Below are positions 1-8,351 of a stretch of DNA of 25,121 nt, piece by piece. Position numbers and translations under genes: made by a program. The notes under the pieces were generated by a model. It was not told the origin of the DNA. It was given only the letters and a program-made list of their open reading frames with translations, and did not search any database. Position 1 is the stretch's first letter, and each line of letters begins with the position of its first letter. The DNA is from UMGS1387 sp045539625. GTDB lineage: Bacteria; Bacillota; Clostridia; Oscillospirales; CAG-382. Location of the stretch: assembly GCA_045539625.1 (NCBI GenBank), contig JAZQFS010000010.1, positions 1 to 25,121 of the forward strand. Reading direction: 5' to 3'.

Positions 1-1
1 T

Positions 2-3000
2 CTTCCCGAAGGCTTTGAGCGTGTTGAAGAAGGCGATGCTGCTGCGACACTTGAAGTGCTCAGCGGTACAGTTCCCGCAGACGGTACAACTCTTACTCTT
101 AAGGTTTACTATAAGAGACTTACATTTACCGTTAAATTCGATGGCTTCAGCGAAGAAACATATAAGTACGGCTATGAGCTTACTCTCGACGATATTCCCG
201 AGGACGATGAGGTTGATGTAACCGATGATAAGAAGTTCATAGGCTGGTCAACCGATGAAGATGCTGATGCAGGTACAAGCAGGGAAGACCTGGCAGGTTT
301 GGTTATTACAGCCGATGCTACTTACTATCCTGTAATCGTTGATAAGGATAACGTGCTTTATATAGTAGAACACTACTTTGAAGCACTTGAGCTTAATGAT
401 GACGGTACTCCCAATTATGTTCTTGATGAAGAGCTTGTTGAAGAGCACTACGGTAAGATAGGTACATCAGTTAAGGCTGAAAAGCTTGAAATTGAAGGCT
501 TTGAGTATATCTCAGTTGATGGAGAAAATCTTTCAGGTCAGATTCCCAAGGAAGAGGACGGCACATTAGTACTTAAGGTGTTCTACGGCAGAAAACTTAT
601 CAATGTGTACTTCTATGATGCTACCGATGACTATTACGACAGCGAAACAGAAACCTATTCACAGTATTCAAAAGCTATTACCGTAAGATACGGAACAACT
701 GCTGCAGACGAGGCTAATGTTTCGCAGTATCCTACAAGAAGAAGAGGCGGAGATTCCATTAACGGCTTCTACAGAAGCAACAGTCTTGCATCTGTATACG
801 GTGAAAAGGAATATCACGTAATTCCTCTGTTCTGGTGGTACGAAGACGAAGCGACAGGTGAGTTTGCAAAGCTTTATGATGCACAGTCAGAAGAAGAACC
901 TTATGTGTTCACCGAAGATCTTGATGTCTATTCCAAGGCTAAGATTCTTGAAATCAGAATCGGTGTTCCCGACAGCAGATTTGAAGGCTACTATTACGTG
1001 TACTATGATGACAGCACACGTCTTATGGATACAGCAAAGGACGCTATCTTCACAAATGCAGGTACTGTAACATTTGATATTGATTATGTAGGCATTGAAG
1101 ATAAGGCGTACGAAAAGATTGCTGACAGAGGACTTCTTGTTGATGTTGACGGTAATTACGAAATTATCAATGTAAATAAGCTTGTAAGATTTGCAAGACT
1201 TATGGGTGAAGATAACTTCAAGGAATTCCTTGAAAGCTTCTATGATGAAGAAGCATCTGAAACTATTGAAGAGTTCCTGTTCAACTTCATTATGACTCAC
1301 GAAACACAGCCTACTGCCGAGCATCTTAAAGAGCTTATTGATGACCTTATCGGTGATCACAAGGATATTGCCGAATCAATGATTGCCGATATTGCGGTTG
1401 ACATTATAGAATATGATGTTTCCTTTGTTGAGGAATTCTTCGAAGGCTATGTTGATGATTTGGTTGAAGCAGAAGATACCGAACATCTCGTAGAAATGCT
1501 TGAAGATATGTTTGCTGACTACAAGGCTCAGAATGGGGATGCTTTTGTGGAATTCGTTTCTGATACTGTAATTGATGCAATATCAGACGATGAGCCCAAT
1601 GCAACAGTACTTGGTATGATTGAAGATTACATCAAGTCAGAAATCAAGAACGGCACATTTGATGATGAAATTATCAATTATATCATGGATATGGAAGACG
1701 ATGACTTTATTGATGCTGTAACAAGCGTTGTAAAGAGTGACTTTGCTCTTATCGAAGCTGATGTAAAGAATAAGATTCTGACAGACGATAGCTTTGTTGA
1801 AACAATGATTGGCAAAATCTTTGATTTCGAAAGCGAAACAGTTGATAACAAGATTAAGAGCTACATCAAGGACTATAATCTTGCAGATGACTACATTGAA
1901 AATCATCCCGAAGTGATTGTTGACTACCTTGATGATGAAGAGCTTGCTCAGCTTGATCCTGCTTATGTTCCGGGTGTTCTTACAAGAGACGAAAAGATTG
2001 AAGTTATCAAAGAATACATTGAAACTGAGAGTGACGCTGTTGAAAAGCTTAAGTCATATGCAGGCACAGACCTTGATACCATCATTGATGATTACTATGA
2101 TAATAACAAGGATACCGTTGAGTCTGAAATGATTACAGAGGTACTCACTAACGGTGAGCTCAGAATCAGCCTTGCTGACTTTGCAATAACTCTTCTTAAG
2201 GATGACGAGTTCTCTTCACTTCTCGACTTTTCTATCAGCGACCACCTTACAGAGGTTGTAACCGATGATGATGAGAAGCTTAAGCTTGCAGAGAAGGTAG
2301 TTGAAAAGCTTGGCGAAGCTGATATATTCGAGCTTGACTTTGTACAGGATGCAGTAGATACAGTTATTGACGATGTGATTGCTGATATTACTTCACTTGA
2401 AAAAGACGGTGATGATACCACCGAAAGCGTATATGTTGCCAATATTGAAGAGTATGCAAAGGGCCTTACTGACTTTAGCGATATTATTGAAGCAGTTCTT
2501 TATGCAGATAAAGAATTCAGAAACAGCGTAGTAGACGGCTTGTTTGCTAACCTTTATCTCATTGACGAGGAGCATACAATAATCCTTGAAGCAATGCAGA
2601 AGGTTACCGATAAGATGATTGAAGAGGAAGATGTTGATGTTAATATCCTCGTGACAATCGTTGATTACATCAAGTACGCTGAACACGGCGAAGACCTTGC
2701 ATGGGATATTGTTGATAATCTTCTTGAAATTGATGACATTCTCAGCTATGCTGAAGAACATCTTGGTTGGGTTGATGAATCAGGCGGACAGCTTGCTGCA
2801 ACTCTCAAATTCCGTGATGAAGCTACATATGATGAGGAATTTGAAGTAACTCCCGACAACCTCTTTATCATGGATATGGTAAGAGATAAGGTTGTTGGTA
2901 TGACATTTGACGGATTTATGGATGAGTATATTATTTCCAGACTTCCCGATAGAGTTCCCGAAAGCTATATTGATAAGCTTCCCATTGAGATTGTTGAGAA

Positions 3001-3940
3001 CATTTATAACAGAGCTCACGATGAGTTCATTGATGAGCTTGACGCAGCAATTCTCAAGGCAGAAACAACAGGTGAATCCTCTTGGGTAAGCAGCGGCTTT
3101 ATGGTAAGAGCAAATCCTGTAGATGATGTTGTTACACCTCTCTACGATTGGTTGCTCGACGGCTATGATAAGGCAAATGCAAAGGCTGAGGCATATGGAG
3201 GCAGAGTAAGTGAGCTTTATCTCAACTACTATAGAGATAATCCCTATATTGCCGATATTGTTGACTTGTCTGATCCTGATTTGTATATTGACGGAACTTC
3301 CAAGCCCGTTCCCAATGAGACCAGCGGTTACTATGTAACAAGCTTTGAAGACATCTATTACGATGTAATTATGCCGGGCTCAGTTCTTGGTGACGACCTT
3401 ATGGTTTGGTATATGAATAAGGTACCTTTCAGTAAGCTTCGCGGATTTGCAGAGGATAATGAAGCGCTCATTCTTGCTATGTATAACCATCCCAATGTAT
3501 TGCTTCAGAGATACGCTGAAGAGGGACTTCCCGAGGATATGAGTGAATACTACTACGATCTTATGGAGGATCCTGAAATCAAGAAGGCGTTTGATAAGAT
3601 TGATAATAAGGTATCCTTTGAAATGGAACCCTTTGTATTGAGATTCCTTACAAATTCTACAGCAGAAATGTACTATTATAAGGGCCTTGAGAGAATGGGT
3701 ATGAAGGCTGATGAAATTCTTGATAAGTATGCAGGCTCTGATGTAAAGAAAGAACTTACATCCGAAAACTTTGAAGCAATGCTTGATGAACTTGAGTATT
3801 GCTGGGAAGACGGCAACAAGAATGCCACAACCGACTATGTTCTTGGCGGCGGACTGCATGAGCTTCTTGAAATCTATGCTTTTGATAAGAGCTTCAGAGG
3901 CTACACCTTCGCATTTGAAAGAACATTCGCAGACAGATAA
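2..3940 (+). CDS. Giant acidic surface protein with MucBP-like and InlB-type repeats, 5' partial
   Basis: The frame is open from base 2 to the TAA at 3938-3940, giving 1312 visible residues; the real start lies outside the window. The GTG at 56 is inside a repeat and is not a credible start. The first ~40 residues are the tail of a repeat ending in LKVYYKR. Next come an InlB/Listeria-Bacteroides-type repeat (GWSTDEDADAG, then YYPVIV) and a second MucBP-like unit (YIVEHYFEALEL to LKVFYGRK). From about residue 375 (nt ~1125) the protein becomes a long, very acidic, helix-rich region rich in D, E, I and V. I saw only one cysteine (LEYCWED, nt ~3800). Such repeats are typical of secreted adhesins, so an extracellular location is inferred. 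No C-terminal SLH, LPXTG or membrane anchor is visible; an anchor could lie in the missing N-terminus. The helical part is not a family I recognise. Confidence 0.85.
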   Translation, partial: LPEGFERVEEGDAAATLEVLSGTVPADGTTLTLKVYYKRLTFTVKFDGFSEETYKYGYELTLDDIPEDDEVDVTDDKKFIGWSTDEDADAGTSREDLAGLVITADATYYPVIVDKDNVLYIVEHYFEALELNDDGTPNYVLDEELVEEHYGKIGTSVKAEKLEIEGFEYISVDGENLSGQIPKEEDGTLVLKVFYGRKLINVYFYDATDDYYDSETETYSQYSKAITVRYGTTAADEANVSQYPTRRRGGDSINGFYRSNSLASVYGEKEYHVIPLFWWYEDEATGEFAKLYDAQSEEEPYVFTEDLDVYSKAKILEIRIGVPDSRFEGYYYVYYDDSTRLMDTAKDAIFTNAGTVTFDIDYVGIEDKAYEKIADRGLLVDVDGNYEIINVNKLVRFARLMGEDNFKEFLESFYDEEASETIEEFLFNFIMTHETQPTAEHLKELIDDLIGDHKDIAESMIADIAVDIIEYDVSFVEEFFEGYVDDLVEAEDTEHLVEMLEDMFADYKAQNGDAFVEFVSDTVIDAISDDEPNATVLGMIEDYIKSEIKNGTFDDEIINYIMDMEDDDFIDAVTSVVKSDFALIEADVKNKILTDDSFVETMIGKIFDFESETVDNKIKSYIKDYNLADDYIENHPEVIVDYLDDEELAQLDPAYVPGVLTRDEKIEVIKEYIETESDAVEKLKSYAGTDLDTIIDDYYDNNKDTVESEMITEVLTNGELRISLADFAITLLKDDEFSSLLDFSISDHLTEVVTDDDEKLKLAEKVVEKLGEADIFELDFVQDAVDTVIDDVIADITSLEKDGDDTTESVYVANIEEYAKGLTDFSDIIEAVLYADKEFRNSVVDGLFANLYLIDEEHTIILEAMQKVTDKMIEEEDVDVNILVTIVDYIKYAEHGEDLAWDIVDNLLEIDDILSYAEEHLGWVDESGGQLAATLKFRDEATYDEEFEVTPDNLFIMDMVRDKVVGMTFDGFMDEYIISRLPDRVPESYIDKLPIEIVENIYNRAHDEFIDELDAAILKAETTGESSWVSSGFMVRANPVDDVVTPLYDWLLDGYDKANAKAEAYGGRVSELYLNYYRDNPYIADIVDLSDPDLYIDGTSKPVPNETSGYYVTSFEDIYYDVIMPGSVLGDDLMVWYMNKVPFSKLRGFAEDNEALILAMYNHPNVLLQRYAEEGLPEDMSEYYYDLMEDPEIKKAFDKIDNKVSFEMEPFVLRFLTNSTAEMYYYKGLERMGMKADEILDKYAGSDVKKELTSENFEAMLDELEYCWEDGNKNATTDYVLGGGLHELLEIYAFDKSFRGYTFAFERTFADR

Positions 3941-3954
3941 TTGTTACCCTTGTA

Positions 3955-3982
3955 TTGAGCAGATGGGAAACCGTCTGCTCAA
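3955..3982 (+). other. Intercistronic hairpin with GAAA loop
   Basis: The arms TTGAGCAGATGG (3955-3966) and CCGTCTGCTCAA (3971-3982) form a 12-bp stem with one G-U pair, capped by GAAA (3967-3970). It sits in the 62-nt gap between the giant surface gene and the SLH gene. No run of T follows, so it is a poor intrinsic terminator. It may instead stabilise the upstream mRNA 3' end or attenuate expression of the downstream gene. The structure is seen directly; the role is inferred. Confidence 0.7.
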
Positions 3983-4002
3983 TCTTAAAGAAAGGATAAA
4001 AT

Positions 4003-5811
4003 ATGAGAATTGGAAAAATCACTGCCGTTATTTTAGCAGTATTTATGCTCTTTACAACGGCATTTGCGGCTGATACTGAAATTTCCACAGGTGCTCTTTT
4101 TGATGATATTTTAAGTGGCACAGGTGAAAACTCACAGACTGAAACCGATGTTTCATCCGATGAGTCGGCGGCTGTACCTGAAACAGAAACCGAAAAAACT
4201 AAACAAGTGTCCTTTAAGGATATTCCTGCTGACAGCAGTTATAGCGCAGCTGTAACAAAACTTGTTGAGTGCGGCGTAATCAACGGATATGAAGATAATA
4301 CTTTCCGTCCCGAAAACGGCGTAACGAGAGCTGAAATGTGTAAGATGATCAATCTCACATTTAATTATGTTGCTCTTGATTCAGCTGCAGGCTTTCCTGA
4401 TGTTACCGATGATAAGTGGTATAAGCCTTACGCACTTGCTGCTCAGCAGCAGGGCTATGTTGAAGGCTATGAGGACGGCACCTTCAGAGGCGAAAATAAT
4501 ATAACCCGTCAGGAAGTATGTATGATTATTAATCGAATTTTGAAGCCCATGTATCTTACACAGTTCGGTCTTACCGTTAACATTACCGATGAGGTTTCTG
4601 ATTGGGCAAAACAGGCTGTTGAGCTTATTGTTATGAATAATCTTATGCCTCTTGAAGAGAATAATACCTTCAGAGCTAAGGAAAATATCAAGAGATATGA
4701 GCTTGCCGTTCTTCTTTCAAGCTTCGTCGTAGCTCCCGTAGAGCCGCTTACTGCTCAGGTTCGATTCTTTAACGGCGAAACACAGATTGGAGAAACTGAT
4801 ACTGTTTTAATAGGTGATGTTCCGAATGTCCCTGAAGCTCCCGTTCATCCCGATCAGGCATATGAGTTTTTGGGCTGGAGAGTTGTCGGTCAGACAGATC
4901 TTATTGATGCTTACAGCTATATGATAGTTGAAGATACTGACTATGAAGCAGTCTTTGGCAAGAAGACCTTTAAGGTTGATTTTTATGACGGAGCTGCTCT
5001 CTATCATACCGTAACTGTTGAGTACGGTGATGCTCCTACACCGCCTCTTGACGATCCTGAGACCGCAGGATATGATTTTCTTGGCTGGTCTTATCAGGAC
5101 GGTGGCGTTACCGTAAATGTCAGATCTCTTATTATTACCAGTGATACTATTCTGTACTCGGTGTTTAAAAAGTCCGAGCTCGGCGGTGGAGGCTCCGGTG
5201 GCGGAACAGGCGGAGGAGACAGCGGTGAAGATGACGGAGAAATAGAGGACGTATATTATGATGTTTACTTCTATTTTAACGACGAAGTTATCGACACTCA
5301 AAGTGTTCTCGGCGGCACTTGCGCAAAGAAGCCCGATAATCCTTATGCCGATGGCTTGGTATTCCTTGGTTGGTCTACAAAGGAAAGCGGTGACGCAGGC
5401 GACATTATAAATGTAACAAGTTATAAGATAAGAAAAGATACTGATTTCTACGCAGTAACCAAGAAAAATCCCAATGATCCTGAGCTCATTTCAACACTTC
5501 AAAAGGGTATCTCCCAGCTTGATGACATTGCTCTGACCAATAATAAGCATAAGACGGCAAGAAAGGAAATGGTCGCTTGTATGCAGATGGTTCTCAATGA
5601 CGCTTTAAACGGTATTTTCGTTGATAAAAACTACGTACAGACTACTTATGAAACCGAGGTTGCGTATGTAGAAAGTCTTGTTCTTGATGAAATGACAGGA
5701 CGTGAAGCCAGTGAATTCAAGTCTATTTTAACCAATACAAATAATGTAGACGAGGACGTACAGGACTTCCTTATGGACTATTTCCTTGACGGCGAAGATA
5801 TTGAAGTTTAA
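4003..5811 (+). CDS. SLH-domain surface protein with three InlB-type repeats
   Basis: 602 residues. The ATG follows an AAAGGA ribosome site about 6 nt upstream. A signal peptide is clear (residues 1-22, MRIGKITAVILAVFML then FAA). A Ser/Thr/Glu-rich linker precedes three SLH domains at about 70-118 (GYEDNTFRPENGVTRAE), 130-178 (GYEDGTFRGENNITRQE) and 195-243. SLH domains hold proteins to the cell-wall secondary polymer in Gram-positives. Three Listeria-Bacteroides/InlB B-type repeats follow, at about 252-318, 323-388 and 420-486, each with an FLGW core. Repeats 2 and 3 are separated by a glycine-rich linker (394-405, GGGGSGGGTGGG). The last ~110 residues are acidic and helical. The gene lies 62 nt after the giant protein, which carries the same repeat type, so the two are probably co-expressed surface proteins. 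The binding target is unknown. Confidence 0.92.
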   Translation: MRIGKITAVILAVFMLFTTAFAADTEISTGALFDDILSGTGENSQTETDVSSDESAAVPETETEKTKQVSFKDIPADSSYSAAVTKLVECGVINGYEDNTFRPENGVTRAEMCKMINLTFNYVALDSAAGFPDVTDDKWYKPYALAAQQQGYVEGYEDGTFRGENNITRQEVCMIINRILKPMYLTQFGLTVNITDEVSDWAKQAVELIVMNNLMPLEENNTFRAKENIKRYELAVLLSSFVVAPVEPLTAQVRFFNGETQIGETDTVLIGDVPNVPEAPVHPDQAYEFLGWRVVGQTDLIDAYSYMIVEDTDYEAVFGKKTFKVDFYDGAALYHTVTVEYGDAPTPPLDDPETAGYDFLGWSYQDGGVTVNVRSLIITSDTILYSVFKKSELGGGGSGGGTGGGDSGEDDGEIEDVYYDVYFYFNDEVIDTQSVLGGTCAKKPDNPYADGLVFLGWSTKESGDAGDIINVTSYKIRKDTDFYAVTKKNPNDPELISTLQKGISQLDDIALTNNKHKTARKEMVACMQMVLNDALNGIFVDKNYVQTTYETEVAYVESLVLDEMTGREASEFKSILTNTNNVDEDVQDFLMDYFLDGEDIEV

Positions 5812-5820
5812 TTCAAAAAT

Positions 5821-5849
5821 ATCCTTCCATTGCGGAAGGATTTTTCTTT
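5821..5849 (+). terminator. Intrinsic terminator after the SLH gene
   Basis: The stem ATCCTTCC (5821-5828) pairs with GGAAGGAT (5834-5841) around a 5-nt loop, and TTTTTCTTT follows. It starts 10 nt after the SLH stop codon and separates the surface locus from the helicase gene. Confidence 0.88.
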
Positions 5850-5875
5850 ACATCTGAGTATAAATGTGGTAAAAT
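5847..5875 (+). promoter_or_regulatory. Sigma-A-type promoter for the helicase gene
   Basis: A -35 TTTACA (5847-5852) and a -10 TAAAAT (5870-5875) are separated by 17 nt. TGG directly before the -10 makes an extended -10. The predicted start site is near 5882, only about 22 nt before the ATG. The -35 overlaps the T-run of the preceding terminator. Confidence 0.7.
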
Positions 5876-5903
5876 TATTTATATTGAAGAAGGAGGCATA
5901 ACA

Positions 5904-8318
5904 ATGGAATATTTATTTACAGATACCCAAAAGCGTGTTTATGCCTCTGTACATGAAATTTGCGATTTTATTTTCAGAACAGGCGATGTGTACACAGGCG
6001 GTACTGACATCACAGGCGAGGCAATGCTTATAGGTTCTAAATTTCATCGCCAATTGCAGGCTGAAAGAAAAAGGGAGAATAAATCATATCAGTCTGAATT
6101 TGATATAAAATATACCGAGGAGTTTGACGGTTTTGAATATACTGTTCACGGAAGAATTGACGGAATTGTAGAAAACGGTGACGGTACAATAATTGATGAG
6201 TTTAAAACCACTTCAAAAGATCTTGACGAGCTTGAATGGGATACAATAAAATCTCATTGTGCTCAGCTGTTTTGCTACGGCTATATGTATGCGCAGCTTA
6301 ACAGTCTCAACTATATTACATTGCGTCTTACATATTTTAACTATGATAATGAGCAAAGTAAAACGTTGGAAAAGGAGGTTACATATACTCAGCTTCGTCA
6401 ATGGTTTGTAACCCTGATTGATGAGCATATTAAGTGGCCCAAGCTGATTTATTATCATAGAATTAGCAGAAACAAATCTCTTAAGAATATGAATTTTCCT
6501 TACGGCTCCTTCCGTGACGGTCAGCGTCAGCTTTCTGCCTTGGTATATCGAAGCATAAGAGATGAGAAAAAGCTGTTTGCCGAAGCTCCTACAGGTATAG
6601 GAAAGACAGTGTCAACAATATTTCCATCGCTTAAGGCGTTGGGCGAGGAAATCGGTGAAAAAGTATTCTATCTCAGTGCAAAAAATATCGGTTCGCTTGC
6701 GGCAACCGATTGTCTTGATATGTGTATTAACAAAGGTGCTGACGTTTGGTACACGTCTATGACCTCCAAAGATAAGATTTGCTTCAGAGACAAGAATTGC
6801 CTGCCAACAGAGTGTGAGTATTCAAAAGGGCATTATGACAGGGTAAATGCAGCATTGTATGAGCTCATCAGTCGCAACGAAAGAATTACAAAAGATAAAA
6901 TTATTGAAATTGCAGAAAAGCATATGGTGTGCCCCTTTGAGCTTCAGCTTGATGCATCTGAATTTTGCGACGTTGTGGTCGGTGATTATAATTACTTTTT
7001 TGATCCGCGTGCAAAGCTGTGCAGATACTTTGGGGATATGAATTCAGGCAAGTATATTATTCTTGTTGATGAGGCACATAATCTTGTTGACAGGGCAAGA
7101 GAAATGTATTCGGCATCATTGTCATATTATCAACTAAAAAAGTATTCAAAGCATTTGAAAGGGCTGCGAAAGCTGTCAGGCAGGCTGAATAAATGTATTG
7201 CTTACCTTGATTTGATACGCCATGGACTTGAGCTTTCAGGCAAGTCTGAAAAGAAGCTTGTAATATCTGAAAAGGACATGATGCCCTTCAGAAGCTTCTG
7301 TGATGCATACAGAAAGTTTTTGTCTGACGATACTACCCATGATGAAGCCAAAAGAGAAACGTTGCAGTTGTTTTTTGACATAAGCTTCTTCGTTGAAATT
7401 TTTGATATAGAAAGCTGTTATCAGTCGGATTATATTGACTACTGCGGCATTGAAGAAAAAGATTGTTATGTAAGGCTGTTTTGTGCCAATCCGTCGCAAA
7501 TAATATCCTACCTGACTAAGCAGTTGTTGTCCTGCACATTTTTCTCGGCAACACTTACTCCAAGAGAGTACTATATAAAGATGCTTGGCTTTGATGAAAA
7601 TACCGATAATATTGTGTCATTGCCGTCGCCGTTCCCGTCAGAAAACTTTTTTACTGCTGTGTTCAAAAATATCTCGACACGGTATAAGGATAGAGATAAA
7701 AGTATTGAAACAATTTGCAATATTATAAAGCTTGCGATCGAAAAGAAGCTTGGTAATTATCTGTGCTTCTTTCCGTCATATGCTTATATGGAGTCTGTTT
7801 ACGGAGAGTTTTGCGTTATGTATCCTGAAGTAAAAACAGAGTTGCAAAGCAAAGATATGACACAGGAAGAACGAGAGGCTTTTTTGAAAAAGTTTACAGA
7901 TAACCCCGGGGAAACTTTAGTGGGATTTGCTCTGAGCGGCGGAATGTTTTCAGAAGGTGTCGACCTAAAAGGAGACAGACTTTCAGGTGCAATAATTATA
8001 GGTACGGGACTTCCGGGCATTTGCTTTGAACGTGATATGCTTAAAGAGCTGTTTGATGTTACTATCGGAGAAGGTATGGGGTACAATTACGCTTATACCT
8101 ACACGGGGCTTAACAGAGTATATCAGGCGGCTGGCAGAGTTATAAGGACAAAGACCGATAAAGGGTTTGTAATTCTTGTTGATGACAGATATTCAAAAAT
8201 GTCACATAGAAAAACTTTCCCCGATAGCTGGAAAAATGTCAGATTCTTTTCCGAAACCGAAGCACTATCGAACAGTATTGAGAAGTTCTGGAAAAATGAT
8301 AATAATTTAGGGCTGTGA
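5904..8318 (+). CDS. DinG/XPD-type iron-sulfur helicase with N-terminal PD-(D/E)XK nuclease domain
   Basis: 804 residues. The ATG has AAGGAGG 7 nt upstream. The N-terminal ~180 residues carry RecB/Cas4-like nuclease motifs: H48 (GSKFHR), D86 (GRIDG), E99-x-K101 (DEFKT) and Q121xxxY125. The helicase part has Walker A APTGIGKT (K234), DEAH at 389-392 and motif VI QAAGRVIRT (741-749). C293, C299, C304 and C343 lie between motifs I and II, where XPD/DinG enzymes hold a 4Fe-4S cluster; which four bind is not certain. The family (COG1199) is ATP-dependent and moves 5'-3' on single-stranded DNA. The nuclease domain suggests unwinding coupled to cleavage in DNA repair. It lacks the extra cysteines of iron-sulfur Cas4 nucleases. 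No cas genes are nearby. It appears to be a single-gene unit with its own promoter and terminator. Confidence 0.93.
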   Translation: MEYLFTDTQKRVYASVHEICDFIFRTGDVYTGGTDITGEAMLIGSKFHRQLQAERKRENKSYQSEFDIKYTEEFDGFEYTVHGRIDGIVENGDGTIIDEFKTTSKDLDELEWDTIKSHCAQLFCYGYMYAQLNSLNYITLRLTYFNYDNEQSKTLEKEVTYTQLRQWFVTLIDEHIKWPKLIYYHRISRNKSLKNMNFPYGSFRDGQRQLSALVYRSIRDEKKLFAEAPTGIGKTVSTIFPSLKALGEEIGEKVFYLSAKNIGSLAATDCLDMCINKGADVWYTSMTSKDKICFRDKNCLPTECEYSKGHYDRVNAALYELISRNERITKDKIIEIAEKHMVCPFELQLDASEFCDVVVGDYNYFFDPRAKLCRYFGDMNSGKYIILVDEAHNLVDRAREMYSASLSYYQLKKYSKHLKGLRKLSGRLNKCIAYLDLIRHGLELSGKSEKKLVISEKDMMPFRSFCDAYRKFLSDDTTHDEAKRETLQLFFDISFFVEIFDIESCYQSDYIDYCGIEEKDCYVRLFCANPSQIISYLTKQLLSCTFFSATLTPREYYIKMLGFDENTDNIVSLPSPFPSENFFTAVFKNISTRYKDRDKSIETICNIIKLAIEKKLGNYLCFFPSYAYMESVYGEFCVMYPEVKTELQSKDMTQEEREAFLKKFTDNPGETLVGFALSGGMFSEGVDLKGDRLSGAIIIGTGLPGICFERDMLKELFDVTIGEGMGYNYAYTYTGLNRVYQAAGRVIRTKTDKGFVILVDDRYSKMSHRKTFPDSWKNVRFFSETEALSNSIEKFWKNDNNLGL

Positions 8319-8337
8319 CTTGTTAAGGTCACAGCCC
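8310..8337. terminator. Terminator hairpin between convergent genes
   Basis: GGGCTGTGAC (8310-8319) pairs with GTCACAGCCC (8328-8337), a perfect 10-bp stem with an 8-nt loop. It lies between the convergent helicase and GH99-like genes and includes the helicase stop codon (8316-8318). On the - strand the stem is followed by TAAATTATTAT; on the + strand only TT follows. It therefore fits better as the terminator of the - strand gene but may work both ways. Confidence 0.7.
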
Positions 8338-8351
8338 TTGTGCTATGTGGA

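Noticed and set aside
56..58. GTG at 56 as the start of the giant surface gene
   Set aside because: It is a valine codon inside a repeat; the frame is open to the window edge and the preceding residues (LPEGFERVEEG) belong to the same repeat, so the gene is 5' partial.
887..1360. 157-residue - strand reading frame inside the giant surface gene
   Set aside because: It is antisense to a well-supported coding sequence, has no ribosome site I can see and shows no recognisable domain. The same holds for 3380-3859 and 4807-5301 on the - strand.
5904..6443. Cas4 or CRISPR-associated gene
   Set aside because: The nuclease motifs resemble Cas4, but the domain is fused to a helicase, lacks the Cas4 cysteine cluster, and no cas genes or repeat-spacer array are in the window.
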